21,324 nt of DNA from assembly GCA_020536535.1 (NCBI GenBank), contig JAHLWZ010001074.1, forward strand, positions 1 to 21,324, given 5' to 3'. A program made the position numbers and the translations under genes. The stretch comes from Pelomyxa schiedti (Eukaryota > Evosea > Pelobiontida > Pelomyxidae). The notes under the pieces were generated by a model, which worked only from the letters and a program-made list of their open reading frames with translations, made no database searches and was not told where the DNA came from. This document shows, in pieces, positions 1-9,100 of the stretch. How positions within the stretch are numbered: position 1 is the stretch's first letter; the number at the start of each line of letters is the position of its first letter.

Positions 1-227
1 CGCCGCGCCAACCGCCCCGCGGCACAAAACATCAACAAATCCCGGCAAAATCGGGCCGCTTCACCCTGCCTTGCTCACTAAAAAATTCTGTTTTTCTCAT
101 TTGACTTGCCCCCCGGTGTAAAACAATCAACAAAACGGTCTGAAAGAAAAAAAAGTTTTTTTTGCATCCTGAACAGAACACAAACAATTGCCGCAAATAA
201 TTACCGGTTGTGATGATGTGCGACAAC
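1..227. other. Sequence downstream of paralogue A
   Basis: No gene is supported. The first 30 bases are GC-rich. Near 147-163 there is an A-run, G, T-run palindrome. The rest is presumably the 3' flank of paralogue A. Confidence 0.4.
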
Positions 228-2420
228 CTAAGATGAGTTTTTATCCCAAATTTGTGGAGCAACACTCCTCAACCAATAGCGAGTAACAAGGGGGAAGTCA
301 AAATAAGTCTGGTGAGAGCAGAAATCCACGATGTCATTCATGGAGATGTCAGGAAAGAAGCTTCTAACAAAGTGCACGCTGACTGGTGACTGCAGAAGAA
401 GCTTCAGGCACATCTTCTTGAGGAACGTGGAGGTGAGGCCTGGAAACTTCCTGATAAGCATCTTCCACACAAACAAGTCAATCCTCTCCCAGTATATCTT
501 CAATGCATTGCCCAGCATCTTAACCAAAAAGGGTGAGTGTACTAACGTTTGTAATAGTGATGGTACCTCATCCAGTGTGATGTGGAACCTGTTGATGAGC
601 CACTCTGCACAATTTTCTTTGCCCAATGACAGTAAGTTGACAAGGATCTGCTTGTTGAGTACGATGTGGGCTCGTTCAAGTTGGAAGTGAGTGACCAACC
701 ACTTGACTGTTTTGCTTGACAGTAAGCAGGTGCCTGAAAGGCACTGTGCAACAGTCTCTTTAGTGAAGGTTCCCATGGCAGCAACCTTTTTAACTGTTGG
801 GAGGCTGCAGCTTTGAGCACTTATCTTCAGCAAAGAAGCCATCAGCTTCGTTCTATGTGGTTCTTTTATGGAAAATTTCTCAATGAGAAGCAAGGTAACT
901 GTGGGAAAACTCTCTTTTGACACGAGCTCTTTGATTGCTTCCAGAACCTCACTCTCCTCCACACATCTCATTTCTGAATGATTCACAAGCCACATCACCC
1001 CCTCAAGCCTGCCCTTCCACTTCCATGCACACATTCCTTTACAAACCCCGACCAGAATTGAGCTTGCTGTAGAGTTCCAACTTGTGAGTTGTCTCATGAT
1101 GCCGAAAGTTGCATCCAGCCATGATGCAATCAAGGTGTTGTTTTGTGCCAATGCTGCAACAAGAGAGTCACGAAGATCCTTTGGTGAAAGGGTAACCTTT
1201 GTTGACAACCACTGCATAATACCCACGTCATCTAACTTGTTTCTGCAGGCTGCAGTGAACTCCTTTGCTGTGAGTTTGAGTGGGTATTCTTCAACAGCAT
1301 ACTTCACAAGCTCGAGACCTCCTTTCTCTTTACAGTATCTTGCGAGATCTTCCTTGCTGGGGTTGAAGGAATCTGACAATGATGTGACACATTTCAGTAT
1401 GTCCACCCTGCCAAAACGACTGTGAGGGCAGATTTCATCTGTTGGGATGACAAAGTTCTCAATAAAGAACTTTAACACATCAGCACCACTACTTCTTTTG
1501 GCATATGTGCAGACAGCAAAGAGAATACTTTCTGTTGTGTAGGGCTCATGCACTGGAAAGGTTTCAAAGCACCACTTCACAACTGCAAGATTCTCACTCC
1601 TGCATGCACATTCGTGAATGCACATCCACTGATCAAAGCTTTCAAAAGTATGAATCACGTTAAATGCACTTACAATCCACTGAGCCACGCGGAGCTGGCC
1701 CTTGTACAGAGCATCAGCAAAGGGCCGTGCAAGTTCCCAGGGTTCCCTGATGTTGAACCTCTCAACCATCCACTTTGCCACCTCTAATTGCCCCTGACGG
1801 CACACTCTCACCAGAATTGCGGAATCCCTCACGTGCTGTTCCAGCCCTGCACGCGCCGCAATCGAATCACCACCACTGCGATCAGTCTGCCAGGTGATGC
1901 CAGGCCAGCGACCATCGACCAGCCTCATTGCCATCCCCAAGTGACCGCCACAGCACAACCCCCCGAGCACGTGAATGAACTCCTTGTTCCCCCTCCTGAC
2001 ACATCTCTCCTCATCCCAATCATCATCATCGCAACCACCAGCAGCCGACGACGAGGCCATTGTATCCGCGACAGCTCTTTGTTGTGTTGCATTCCTCTTC
2101 CTGTCACTGACCAACCAATCGACGCACGACGTTGCACCGGCCTCGGCAGCGGCCTCCATGGCTGTGTAATACTTCTCGTGGTGGCTCAGCAGTGACCTGC
2201 ACACGCGTCCCACGAGTGGGAACATGCCCTCCCCGACACAGCACATCGTCACAGCGTACTTAAGTTTTTCAGCAACCAGTGCGCTTTGTGCCGGTACGCC
2301 GTCGATAAGACGACGAGGGACGAGCCACGGCAAAACAGATTCCCACACGATCCGTGACATCGTCACAACTCGAGTGTGGTACTCGTCATCCGTTGTCGTT
2401 ACGCTTGTATTGTTTGTCAT
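228..2420 (-). CDS. Ankyrin-like repeat protein, paralogue A
   Basis: Two exons are inferred: 2420-567 and 518-228, joined over a 48-nt intron, giving 714 residues. The N-terminus carries the family signature (RVVTMSRIVWESVLPWLVP), then a conserved block around VGEGMFPLVGRVCRSLLSH and AAAEAGATSCVDWL. The rest is a chain of degenerate repeats of about 30 residues of the form G-x-L-x-V-A-x-W-x-x-x-x-F, for example GQLEVAKWMVERFNI and CAEWLINRFHITLDE. These resemble ankyrin-type helix-loop-helix repeats and suggest a protein-binding scaffold; no catalytic domain is visible. The start is the Met at 2420, because a Met three codons upstream adds nothing conserved and paralogues start just before the VSRIVW block. 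The paralogue upstream ends 93 bp away, so the pair is a tandem duplication. The family assignment is secure by comparison with the other three copies; the function is unknown. Confidence 0.85.
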   Translation of the reverse strand: MTNNTSVTTTDDEYHTRVVTMSRIVWESVLPWLVPRRLIDGVPAQSALVAEKLKYAVTMCCVGEGMFPLVGRVCRSLLSHHEKYYTAMEAAAEAGATSCVDWLVSDRKRNATQQRAVADTMASSSAAGGCDDDDWDEERCVRRGNKEFIHVLGGLCCGGHLGMAMRLVDGRWPGITWQTDRSGGDSIAARAGLEQHVRDSAILVRVCRQGQLEVAKWMVERFNIREPWELARPFADALYKGQLRVAQWIVSAFNVIHTFESFDQWMCIHECACRSENLAVVKWCFETFPVHEPYTTESILFAVCTYAKRSSGADVLKFFIENFVIPTDEICPHSRFGRVDILKCVTSLSDSFNPSKEDLARYCKEKGGLELVKYAVEEYPLKLTAKEFTAACRNKLDDVGIMQWLSTKVTLSPKDLRDSLVAALAQNNTLIASWLDATFGIMRQLTSWNSTASSILVGVCKGMCAWKWKGRLEGVMWLVNHSEMRCVEESEVLEAIKELVSKESFPTVTLLLIEKFSIKEPHRTKLMASLLKISAQSCSLPTVKKVAAMGTFTKETVAQCLSGTCLLSSKTVKWLVTHFQLERAHIVLNKQILVNLLSLGKENCAEWLINRFHITLDEVPSLLQTLVHSPFLVKMLGNALKIYWERIDLFVWKMLIRKFPGLTSTFLKKMCLKLLLQSPVSVHFVRSFFPDISMNDIVDFCSHQTYFDFPLVTRYWLRSVAPQIWDKNSS
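519..566 (-). other. 48-nt in-frame, stop-free intron in paralogue A
   Basis: The donor GTACCATC follows the codons for Leu-Asp-Glu and the acceptor ends GGTTAAG. The length is 16 codons with no stop, so an open reading frame passes straight through. Paralogues B and C have a frame-breaking intron at exactly this codon boundary, also after LDE and also phase 0. Removing the 48 nt restores the same spacing of 18 residues between LDE and the conserved Trp of the WKM motif seen in paralogue B (19 in C). Confidence 0.8.
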
Positions 2421-2513
2421 AGGGAGCATGCAGCTCGAGGTTATTTGTGTTGTTGAAAATGTGTGTTCTGTGGTGACACCTTTTGTGTTTTACAATTGGG
2501 TCATTCGTGGAAA

Positions 2514-4635
2514 TCAAAGGTCGAGATCAGTGGGGAACTGGGACTTGAGCCAACCACGGGTTTCGGGAGGGAACCAAGGAAGTGTTCTGCAGAATTCTTT
2601 CAGGTCACTAGCGGTGAGGTCAGGGAACCGCTTCATTGTGTACTGTGCAATGATTGGTGAACTAACCACCATACCAAGGAGGTTCTGTCTGATGGCCGTT
2701 GTTGTGATGGCTGGGAACACACGTAGGATCATTTTCCAGGCAAACAGGTCAAAGTTCCAGAGTGAAGAAGGCCAGTAAATGGAGAGGAACTACACGGAAC
2801 AGGATAAATTTTAATCTCAAAAAGTGAGTTCATACCTCATCCAGGGTGATGTGAAACTTGTTTATGAGCCACTCAGCACAATTCTCTTGTCCCAGTGAAA
2901 CCAGTCTTTCCAGTAGCATGTTTTGGTTGCCTGTTATGTGGTCGCGTTCAAGTTGGAAGTGTGTAATGAACCACTTCGCTGATTTGGTCGACGCACATCC
3001 AAAACCGTTTAACAGGGCATCGGTAACAGCATCTTTGGTGAACTCACCAAGAGACACTATCTTTTTGACTTGGGATAGGCGGTCAACTCGGGCACTTGTA
3101 GTCAAGAGACTGTTGAGAAGTGCAGAGTGTGGGGGCTCATGAACGTGGAACTTCTCAATGATGAGCAGTGGTGCCGTTTTAACAAATTTCTGGTAAACGA
3201 GATGCTCAAGAGATTCCATAATGGAGCTTTCACTTTCACCCACCATCATCGCAGGGCACTTCAGAAGCCACTTAAGCCCCTCCACTCTTTCCTCAAAAGC
3301 AGGCATTTCTCGGCAGACTTTTTCCAGAATAGTAGCTGGTGGGGCCAGTTTCAAGACTCCAAAGGTGTCATCCAACCATGCTGCGATTGATGTGTTGCTG
3401 TGACCAACGGCCACTGCAAAAGAGTCACAGAGATCCTTTGGGGAAAGTCTCAACATTGTTGACAACCACTTCACAAGGGGAACACTGTCCTTCTTGTTTC
3501 TGCAGGAAGCACGAAACATTTCTGGAGATGGCTTGATTGAGTGCTCCTCTACAAGGGCCTTGACTACATCAAGCCCTCCCTTCTCTTCACAAAAAGCCTC
3601 AATCTCTCCTACGGGAGTGAAAAGGGGGAATGTCAATGATGCCCAATGCAGTACGTCCACTCTGCGTATTCCAGCCAGCTCATGGCCGAGTCTATTCGAA
3701 GGGACTATGATGTGGGGAGTGATGTACTCACACACCTTAACACAGCCACTTGTTTTCCCAGCCAGAAAATTGAGTATGCCGAATTTTGTACGATTGACAG
3801 GAAAATTTTCAAAGCACCACTTGACTACTGCCAAGTTTTCACTCCTGCACGCATGGGAGTGAGCATCCAGGAAATTATATTTGCTGAATTGTGAAACCAA
3901 ATCGAAAGTGCTTGCCATCCACTGAGCCACCTCAAGGTGTCCCCCCGACAAAGCGCCATTAAGTGGGCTAAGGAACTCCCAGGGCTCCCTGATGTGGAAC
4001 CTCTCAGTCATCCACTTCACCACATCTAAGTGTCCCTTCTTACACACTCTCTTCATAATTTTGGTCGAGGCTCTCACATGGTCAACAAGCTCAACATCAC
4101 CGCAATCGCCGGCATTCCCAGAAGCAGAAGCAGAATCAGAAGCAGAGGCGGGCCACACCAGCCCAGGCCAGTGGCCATCAACCAGCCTCTGTGCCATTGC
4201 CAAGTGACCACCTCTACACAATCCACCCAGTACGCGAACAAACTCCTTCCGTCCTCTCGTCGTCGTCATGTCTCCCTCCAGCCCCTCCAAGCCACCGGCG
4301 TCGTTCCCATAATCATCGCAGCGGCGGCCGCCCGTCGCCTTCCTGTCCCTGACGAGCCAGTCCACGCACGACGCGGCGCCGGCCTCCGCGGCCGCCTCCA
4401 CCACGACGCCGTACTTCTGGTAATAGCTCACCAGGGACCTGCACGCGCGTCCCACAAGTGGGAACACGCCCTCCCCGATCCTGCACATCGTCACCGCGTG
4501 CTTCAACGAGTATCCGCGCGTGTATGCGCACGTCGGTGCCACCACCAACAGATCTCGCGGCACCAGCCACGGCACCACCCAGTCCCACACAATCCGCGAC
4601 ACCACAACAACCCGTTCACGATAGTGCTCCTCCAT
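2514..4635 (-). CDS. Ankyrin-like repeat protein, paralogue B
   Basis: Two exons (4635-2836 and 2789-2514) joined over a 46-nt intron give 691 residues. The N-terminal block reads RVVVVSRIVWDWVVPWLVP, followed by IGEGVFPLVGRACRSLVS and AAAEAGAASCVDWL, then about a dozen ankyrin-like repeats such as GHLDVVKWMTERFHI and GHLEVAQWMASTFDL. The frame is open for 24 codons upstream of the chosen Met, but that extension is not shared by any paralogue, so the Met at 4635 is preferred. The first 450 bases of coding sequence are markedly GC-rich compared with the remainder. The intron sits immediately after LDE, as in paralogues A and C. It is probably a protein-interaction scaffold; no biochemical role can be read from it. 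Confidence 0.87.
2790..2835 (-). other. Family-conserved intron of paralogue B
   Basis: The donor GTATGAAC follows the LDE codons and the acceptor ends CCGTGTAG; phase 0, 46 nt, with in-frame stops. Its position is identical to the introns of paralogues A and C, so the intron predates the duplications. Confidence 0.85.
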
Positions 4636-4770
4636 TCCCGCAGTAAGATGAAAATGTTTGGTTGTTCTTTTGTCGTTTGTCGTTGGCTGATGAAAGAATT
4701 TCATCACACATCAAAGACAAGGAACTGGATTTTTGGTTGCTGATGAGGGGGCTGAGAATGACGCGGAGGG

Positions 4771-6899
4771 CTAATGGCTGCCGGTGTAACAGTGACGGTC
4801 GATGTACTCCCGGAAGGCCTCTTGTATACCTGATGATGTGAGTTTGGTGTTGAGCGATTGGCAGGGACATACTTGCTGTGGTCATGCCGTACATCTCGGG
4901 TGTGTATTGCCTGCGGCCGTGCTTCCCTTGTGGGTTCTCAGCGAGCCATTGCTTCATTCCGGCCTTGGCTTCTTCACTGCGGAAATTGTTGTGAGAAGTG
5001 CGTAGAGCAGTTAAAATTCCACTCACGTTAAAGGAACGCCGAAGTGCTCGTAGGCTTTCTCAAGGCAAGCAATTGGATCAGTGACAAAGTCTAATTGGGA
5101 GAAAGGTTAATTGTTTTGAGGCACTGGAGCGATGGTACCTTTGTAGAATATGTTGTACCAGTGCTTTGGATCGGTGCGTTGTTGCCACTCCATACCGCGG
5201 TAGGCACAGGTGCGCCAGACACGCATTCCCCACTTGGCAATGTCCCTTCTGTTCCACTTTCCATCGCGATAAAGGTGGCTCATCATGGTCTTCAAGAAGA
5301 TTAGATTCAGGAATGTATACGTCTCAAAAACGAACCTCTTGCAGGGCTGCCCAGCTTGGAATGGTCTCTGAAGGATCACGGTGGATGAAGAGCACTCGGA
5401 CATCGGGAATTTCCTGTAGCATGGCGTCTAGCCAGAGACTGTGTACTGGGCACTTGTAGATCCACATGTTTTCGGGACCAAATCCCTGAAAAGAAATTAC
5501 TAAAAAATGGTTGCTATATTGTTGAGGGACATACGGAATTGAGAATTTGAAGGAAGGTCCTCAGGAACCGGTACAAGAAGTTCTTGTCCGGCTCAAGATA
5601 GTAATCTGTGTACTTGTCACCGGAAAATATTCCATGGACTAAAAAGAGCCCAATCCAGTTCCTTCATGGGTTAACAAAAGAAAAGCATATGTCGCAACTA
5701 CATCAAGTAGCTCTCCTCATCTGGAAAGGAGTTAGGAATTTCGTATTGCCTTGGAAGAGTTACCAACAGATTCGGGACCAGAGAAGTGTGATTGGGCAAC
5801 AGCTGGCCTGGGTTCGATAGGTTAAGGAGGGGTTGTAGGGAAAAAAACAACCACACCAGTATCCCTTGATAAATTTATCCACAAAGAAGAATTGCTTCTT
5901 GCACTGAAATTTGTGACAAATGGAAATTTTTCGAGACAAAATCTAACCTGTTCAATGCGTGGATCCTTCAAAATTGTCTCCTTTGATTGTGCAGGTGGGA
6001 TTGCACTGACCAAGTGGTGCATCTCGAACATGCGAATGCCTCGGTTGCGGGGATCTGAGGCAACCAAGCTGAATCCCAATGATTAATGGGTTCAAATGAT
6101 CGTTTCGAGAGGAAGGCATACTTGTGCAAGAAAGTAGTTCCGGCTCGAGGAAGACCAGAAATGAACATGATAGGATTAAGGGGCTTCTCTGCAATCTCTG
6201 GGTGCTGGGCGGCATGCTGCGCAATCTGAAGCCCAGCCTCAGCCATTTTGTGCATTGTCCCGTTCATCATGAAGTGAGAGTTCTAAGTCAGGGCATTCAG
6301 GGTTGAACAGTATTGTAACGAGGAAAGTAAAGTGCACACATAAGGGACGTGGGACATGTCCAAATTACTGAGCCATATATCCCAGGCCCTTAAAGCCTGT
6401 GACATATCACCAAGCATTGGTGAATGGCACGCGCACATATCCCTGACAATCTAAACGTAATGGTGAGACAATTATGGATGAAAAAATAACCCACTCTGCG
6501 AATGCCGTCAGCTTGGAAAATGGGGTTTTTCCAAACCCAACTCATGCCCCAGCCCACCCAGTCAAGTCCGTACGAGAACCAAGTTATGGGAAGTGCCTGG
6601 TTCGGCAAGAAATTCGTGCCGACCTGCCCATCGCCCGGGAACGGCTGCATCACCATGCATGTGAGACAACAACACAATGCTGAAAAAAAAAACAAAACGA
6701 AAAACCGTACTTCTCCTCTGCAAGCAGCAAGAAACAATGCAGACGGCGAAACTGACGTGGTTGTTGTCGTGGTACTACTGGTAGATCGCGACACAGCGGT
6801 ACAAGTGGTAGTTGTTGTCGTTGTAGGTACCGGGGCTGACGTAGTCGCTGCTGTCGCAGATCCGGTTGCCTCTTGCTGCTGTGTCTCGTTTGATGCCAT
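4771..6899 (-). CDS. PAPS-dependent sulfotransferase family protein
   Basis: Thirteen exons are inferred: 6899-6711, 6644-6495, 6450-6340, 6282-6122, 6068-5948, 5903-5855, 5807-5702, 5661-5535, 5485-5336, 5289-5139, 5090-5027, 4976-4873 and 4829-4771. All phases agree and the product is 513 residues. The family transfers sulfate from PAPS to a hydroxyl or amine. The 5'-phosphosulfate loop GLPRAGTTFLHN lies at residues 193-204. The 3'-phosphate-binding motif is HRDPSETIPS, with Arg374 and Ser382 at the expected spacing of eight. Between them lie the Asp-Pro-Arg segment after the P-loop, the FPDEESYL segment and KCPVHSLWL, all typical of the protist and bacterial sulfotransferase type. The N-terminal 63 residues are Thr/Ser-rich and unconserved. 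A hydrophobic 22-residue stretch between exons 1 and 2 is treated as an intron; see its own entry. The substrate cannot be predicted. An in-frame Met at 6956 is an alternative start. Confidence 0.88.
6645..6710 (-). other. 66-nt stop-free intron or membrane anchor in the sulfotransferase
   Basis: The segment begins GTACGG, contains a long T tract and ends GATGCAG, so it looks like an intron. It is 22 codons long with no stop, and read as protein it would be Phe, Leu and Cys rich. That could serve as a single transmembrane span, as in Golgi type II sulfotransferases. The splice reading is preferred because of the T tract and the consensus ends. Confidence 0.55.
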
Positions 6900-7174
6900 T
6901 TTTGTTTTGGAACTTTCTTTGTCTTTGACCTTTGTACGGAAAGCTCTCGCTTTCAATCAAACCTCGAGATTTGATTTCAGAGCTTTCCAAAAAAGTTGAG
7001 TGCACTCAGCTTTGTTGTCAGTGATGAGGTTTTTACCTACTCAGTTTGGCCCCAGGAAGTAGTTGTGCTGTCCCACAAATTGTGGTTGTTGGTTATGAAG
7101 CAGTGGTGGCCATTCTTGTCTTGAAGAGTGAAACAAGCTCCAATAGAAAAAGCAAGTAGTTATTTCAAAAGAGT
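6900..7174. other. Intergenic gap between sulfotransferase and BMT2-like gene
   Basis: This 275-bp gap lies between two minus-strand genes, so it must hold the 3' end of the BMT2-like transcript and the promoter of the sulfotransferase. No coding exon, RNA gene or clear regulatory motif was found. Confidence 0.5.
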
Positions 7175-8895
7175 TTAGTGCTTTTTGAATGGCTTGTTCT
7201 TTTTGGTGTTGTTTCCTGCACTTTTCTTCTTTCCACCCTTTCCACCCTTGCTGTGGAAACTCTTTACTGGAGTAAAGTCTGCCCCACCATCGTCATCACC
7301 ATCGTCATCACCTCCTTGTGAGTAGTCCACTTCATCACCATCACCATCATCGCTCATGTCATCGGTTCCATTCTGTTTCTTCCACTTCTTCCGCTTCTTA
7401 AGCTGCTGGTTCTTCTTGTGCTTGAGGTCGCCGTCGGTACTGGCTGCTGCCGACTTCTTCTTTTTGTATGATGAGGATGGCGATGTGGATGGTGCTTTTG
7501 TTTTGGACGATGAGGGGTCTGATTTGGGTGCGAGTATGATCGTGAAGTTGTTCCTTTGCTTGCCACCTCTGATGAGCCGGCGGGGGAATAGCGCCCCCGT
7601 TGGTGGATGTGATGCAGTGTCACGTTTGAGGATGTGGAAGGCCAGTTTGGCAGATTGTTTTTGGTAGACAATGGAGAACCCAATCGATGCGGCAATGCCA
7701 GCAAAGTGGCTGAAGTTTGTGGTTAGGTTTGCTTTTTGATTCAGTATTGTGTGCGGTTTGTTTCTGATTGTTTGTATTGGTTTATTTGGAACATACCCGT
7801 AGGTCATGTACCGGCTGTTTTCAAAACAAGCCTTGGGAAGCACAAGGAACAACAGTCCGCCTTCTTTCAGACAACCAAATGCCTAAGAGCAATTAACATG
7901 GAAGAGGGTATTCAAAAAGTAACCACAAACCACTTTCAACATTTCACCTCTCTTGCGTGGGTTTGGCTCAAAGTTCATTACCAGACATAATGAAATTATA
8001 TCATAAGAGGAGTCCTGAACAACGTCAAGGAAGTTGGCCTCCAGAACTGTTTCAGTGGTGAGTGAATTGAAAGTGGGAGCCAACTAACAAACCGAATGGA
8101 TTTCTTGGGTTCAGGTCAATTGCAGTCACATCCAAATACTGGTATTTCCGGAAACTGTTGCTGATGCTGCCAACATCCAAAAGTTTCAGTTTAGACTGCA
8201 CCATCACGTTAAATAGAAAGTGCATGGAGAAGTAATCTTATAGTAAATAAAATAACCATACTAATTATTAAACTATAAATTATATAGTTTTGAAGAAAAA
8301 TGAAAGGAGTAGAAGCAGACCCCTGTTGGTGACTCTCCATCACACACAATCTTCAATTTCTTCAGGCAAAAAATAACCCACTTGTGGGTACTGAAATCAG
8401 ATGCACCAGTCTCAGAGGCATCCTGGTACTCCGATATCGAAGTTCCCTTATCACTCCTGCTCGGTCAAGTTTAAATAGTAAGAATATGAACGTTGCACAA
8501 AGAAGACTCTCTCACACACGCCACTAAAATCCCTACTTTTATTAGAAAATCAACACACATACATACACGTTTGGCTGCAAGTCGTGGTTCGACTCCTCGC
8601 CGTCGCCGTCGCCCTCTCCATCGGGCTCCTTCGCGTCTTGTGGTTTTGCTTTTGTTTTTGTTTTGTTGTGGTCCGTTCCGCCCCTTTGTGTTCGCACCCT
8701 CTGCATTTCTTTGAGTTGCACGTGGAATTTGTTGACCCTCTCCCCCGCGGTTTTTGCTGGCGCCGCCGCCGTAGTCGTTGTAGTTGTTGAGCTGGGCTGC
8801 GCCGGCGACGGCGAGCGGTGATCCCGCGAGCGCGAGACGATGCTGCGGTGTACCGATGTGCGCTTCACAACAAGCCCCCCGCGTCTCTTGCCCAT
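7175..8895 (-). CDS. BMT2: BMT2/SAMTOR-family SAM-dependent methyltransferase-like protein
   Basis: Six exons (8895-8567, 8456-8321, 8195-8093, 8046-7934, 7882-7797, 7709-7175) give 433 residues with consistent phases. In yeast, Bmt2 methylates N1 of an adenine in 25S rRNA; the animal homologue SAMTOR binds SAM and signals to mTORC1. Visible family marks are RVNKFHVQLKE near residue 70, EYQDASETGAS near 118, and the SAM-binding strand LLDVGSI at 160-166 followed by AIDLNPR. Then come NFLDVV, DIISLCLVMNFEPNPRKRG at 205-223, LLFLVLPKACFENSRYM at about 237-253, and a final IGFSIVYQKQSAKLAFHIL segment. The C-terminal 120 residues are Lys-rich and then Asp-rich, suggesting nuclear or nucleolar location. 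The two 5' introns (110 and 125 nt) are long for this window, so exon 1 is less certain than the rest. The gene is divergent from the plus-strand gene 205 bp away. Confidence 0.85.
7710..7796 (-). other. 87-nt stop-free intron in the BMT2-like gene
   Basis: The donor is GTATGTTC and the acceptor ends AACTTCAG. The length is 29 codons with no stop and the sequence is very A-rich on the sense strand. Read through, it would insert Asn/Lys/Thr-rich residues between the conserved NSRYMTYG and the conserved IGF segment, where family members have only a short link. Splicing joins GG to C and restores a normal distance. Confidence 0.75.
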
Positions 8896-9100
8896 TGCTA
8901 CCCGACTCCCAATTAACCTGATGCAACTGCAAGACCGCAATCAAACCTGTTTTTTTTTTCTTTCCATTGAGCCTCATCACCACAGGAGCACGTTATGTGT
9001 TGAAATCCGCAGACCCCTAGACCACGAGGCCAGAATCTTTGTCTATGCGATTTTTTTTTTACCACTGGTTGCAGGTAGTGCCGCTGCCACCGATACCATA
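8896..9100. promoter_or_regulatory. Divergent promoter region (BMT2-like gene / unknown gene)
   Basis: The 205 bp between two divergent start codons must serve both genes. It contains two T tracts (around 8950 and 9051). No TATA-like box or repeated element stands out. Confidence 0.4.

Noticed and set aside
4636-4707. A 24-codon N-terminal extension of paralogue B.
   Set aside because: None of the other three copies has it, and the chosen Met precedes the shared block at the same distance.
8581-8600. A GGTTCGACTCC B-box-like sequence on the plus strand.
   Set aside because: No matching acceptor stem or A box lies upstream, and it is antisense to coding sequence of the BMT2-like exon 1.
8971-9030. 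A tRNA-like element on the minus strand: acceptor-type stem GCCTCGT / ATGAGGC with an A-box-like GTGGTCTAGGGGT resembling tRNA-Pro.
   Set aside because: It is only 60 nt, has no T-loop or B box, and neither a D stem nor an anticodon stem forms. It is a relic or chance at best.
8840-9100. An 87-codon upstream extension of the plus-strand gene at 9101.
   Set aside because: It translates poly-T tracts and overlaps antisense the first exon of the BMT2-like gene.
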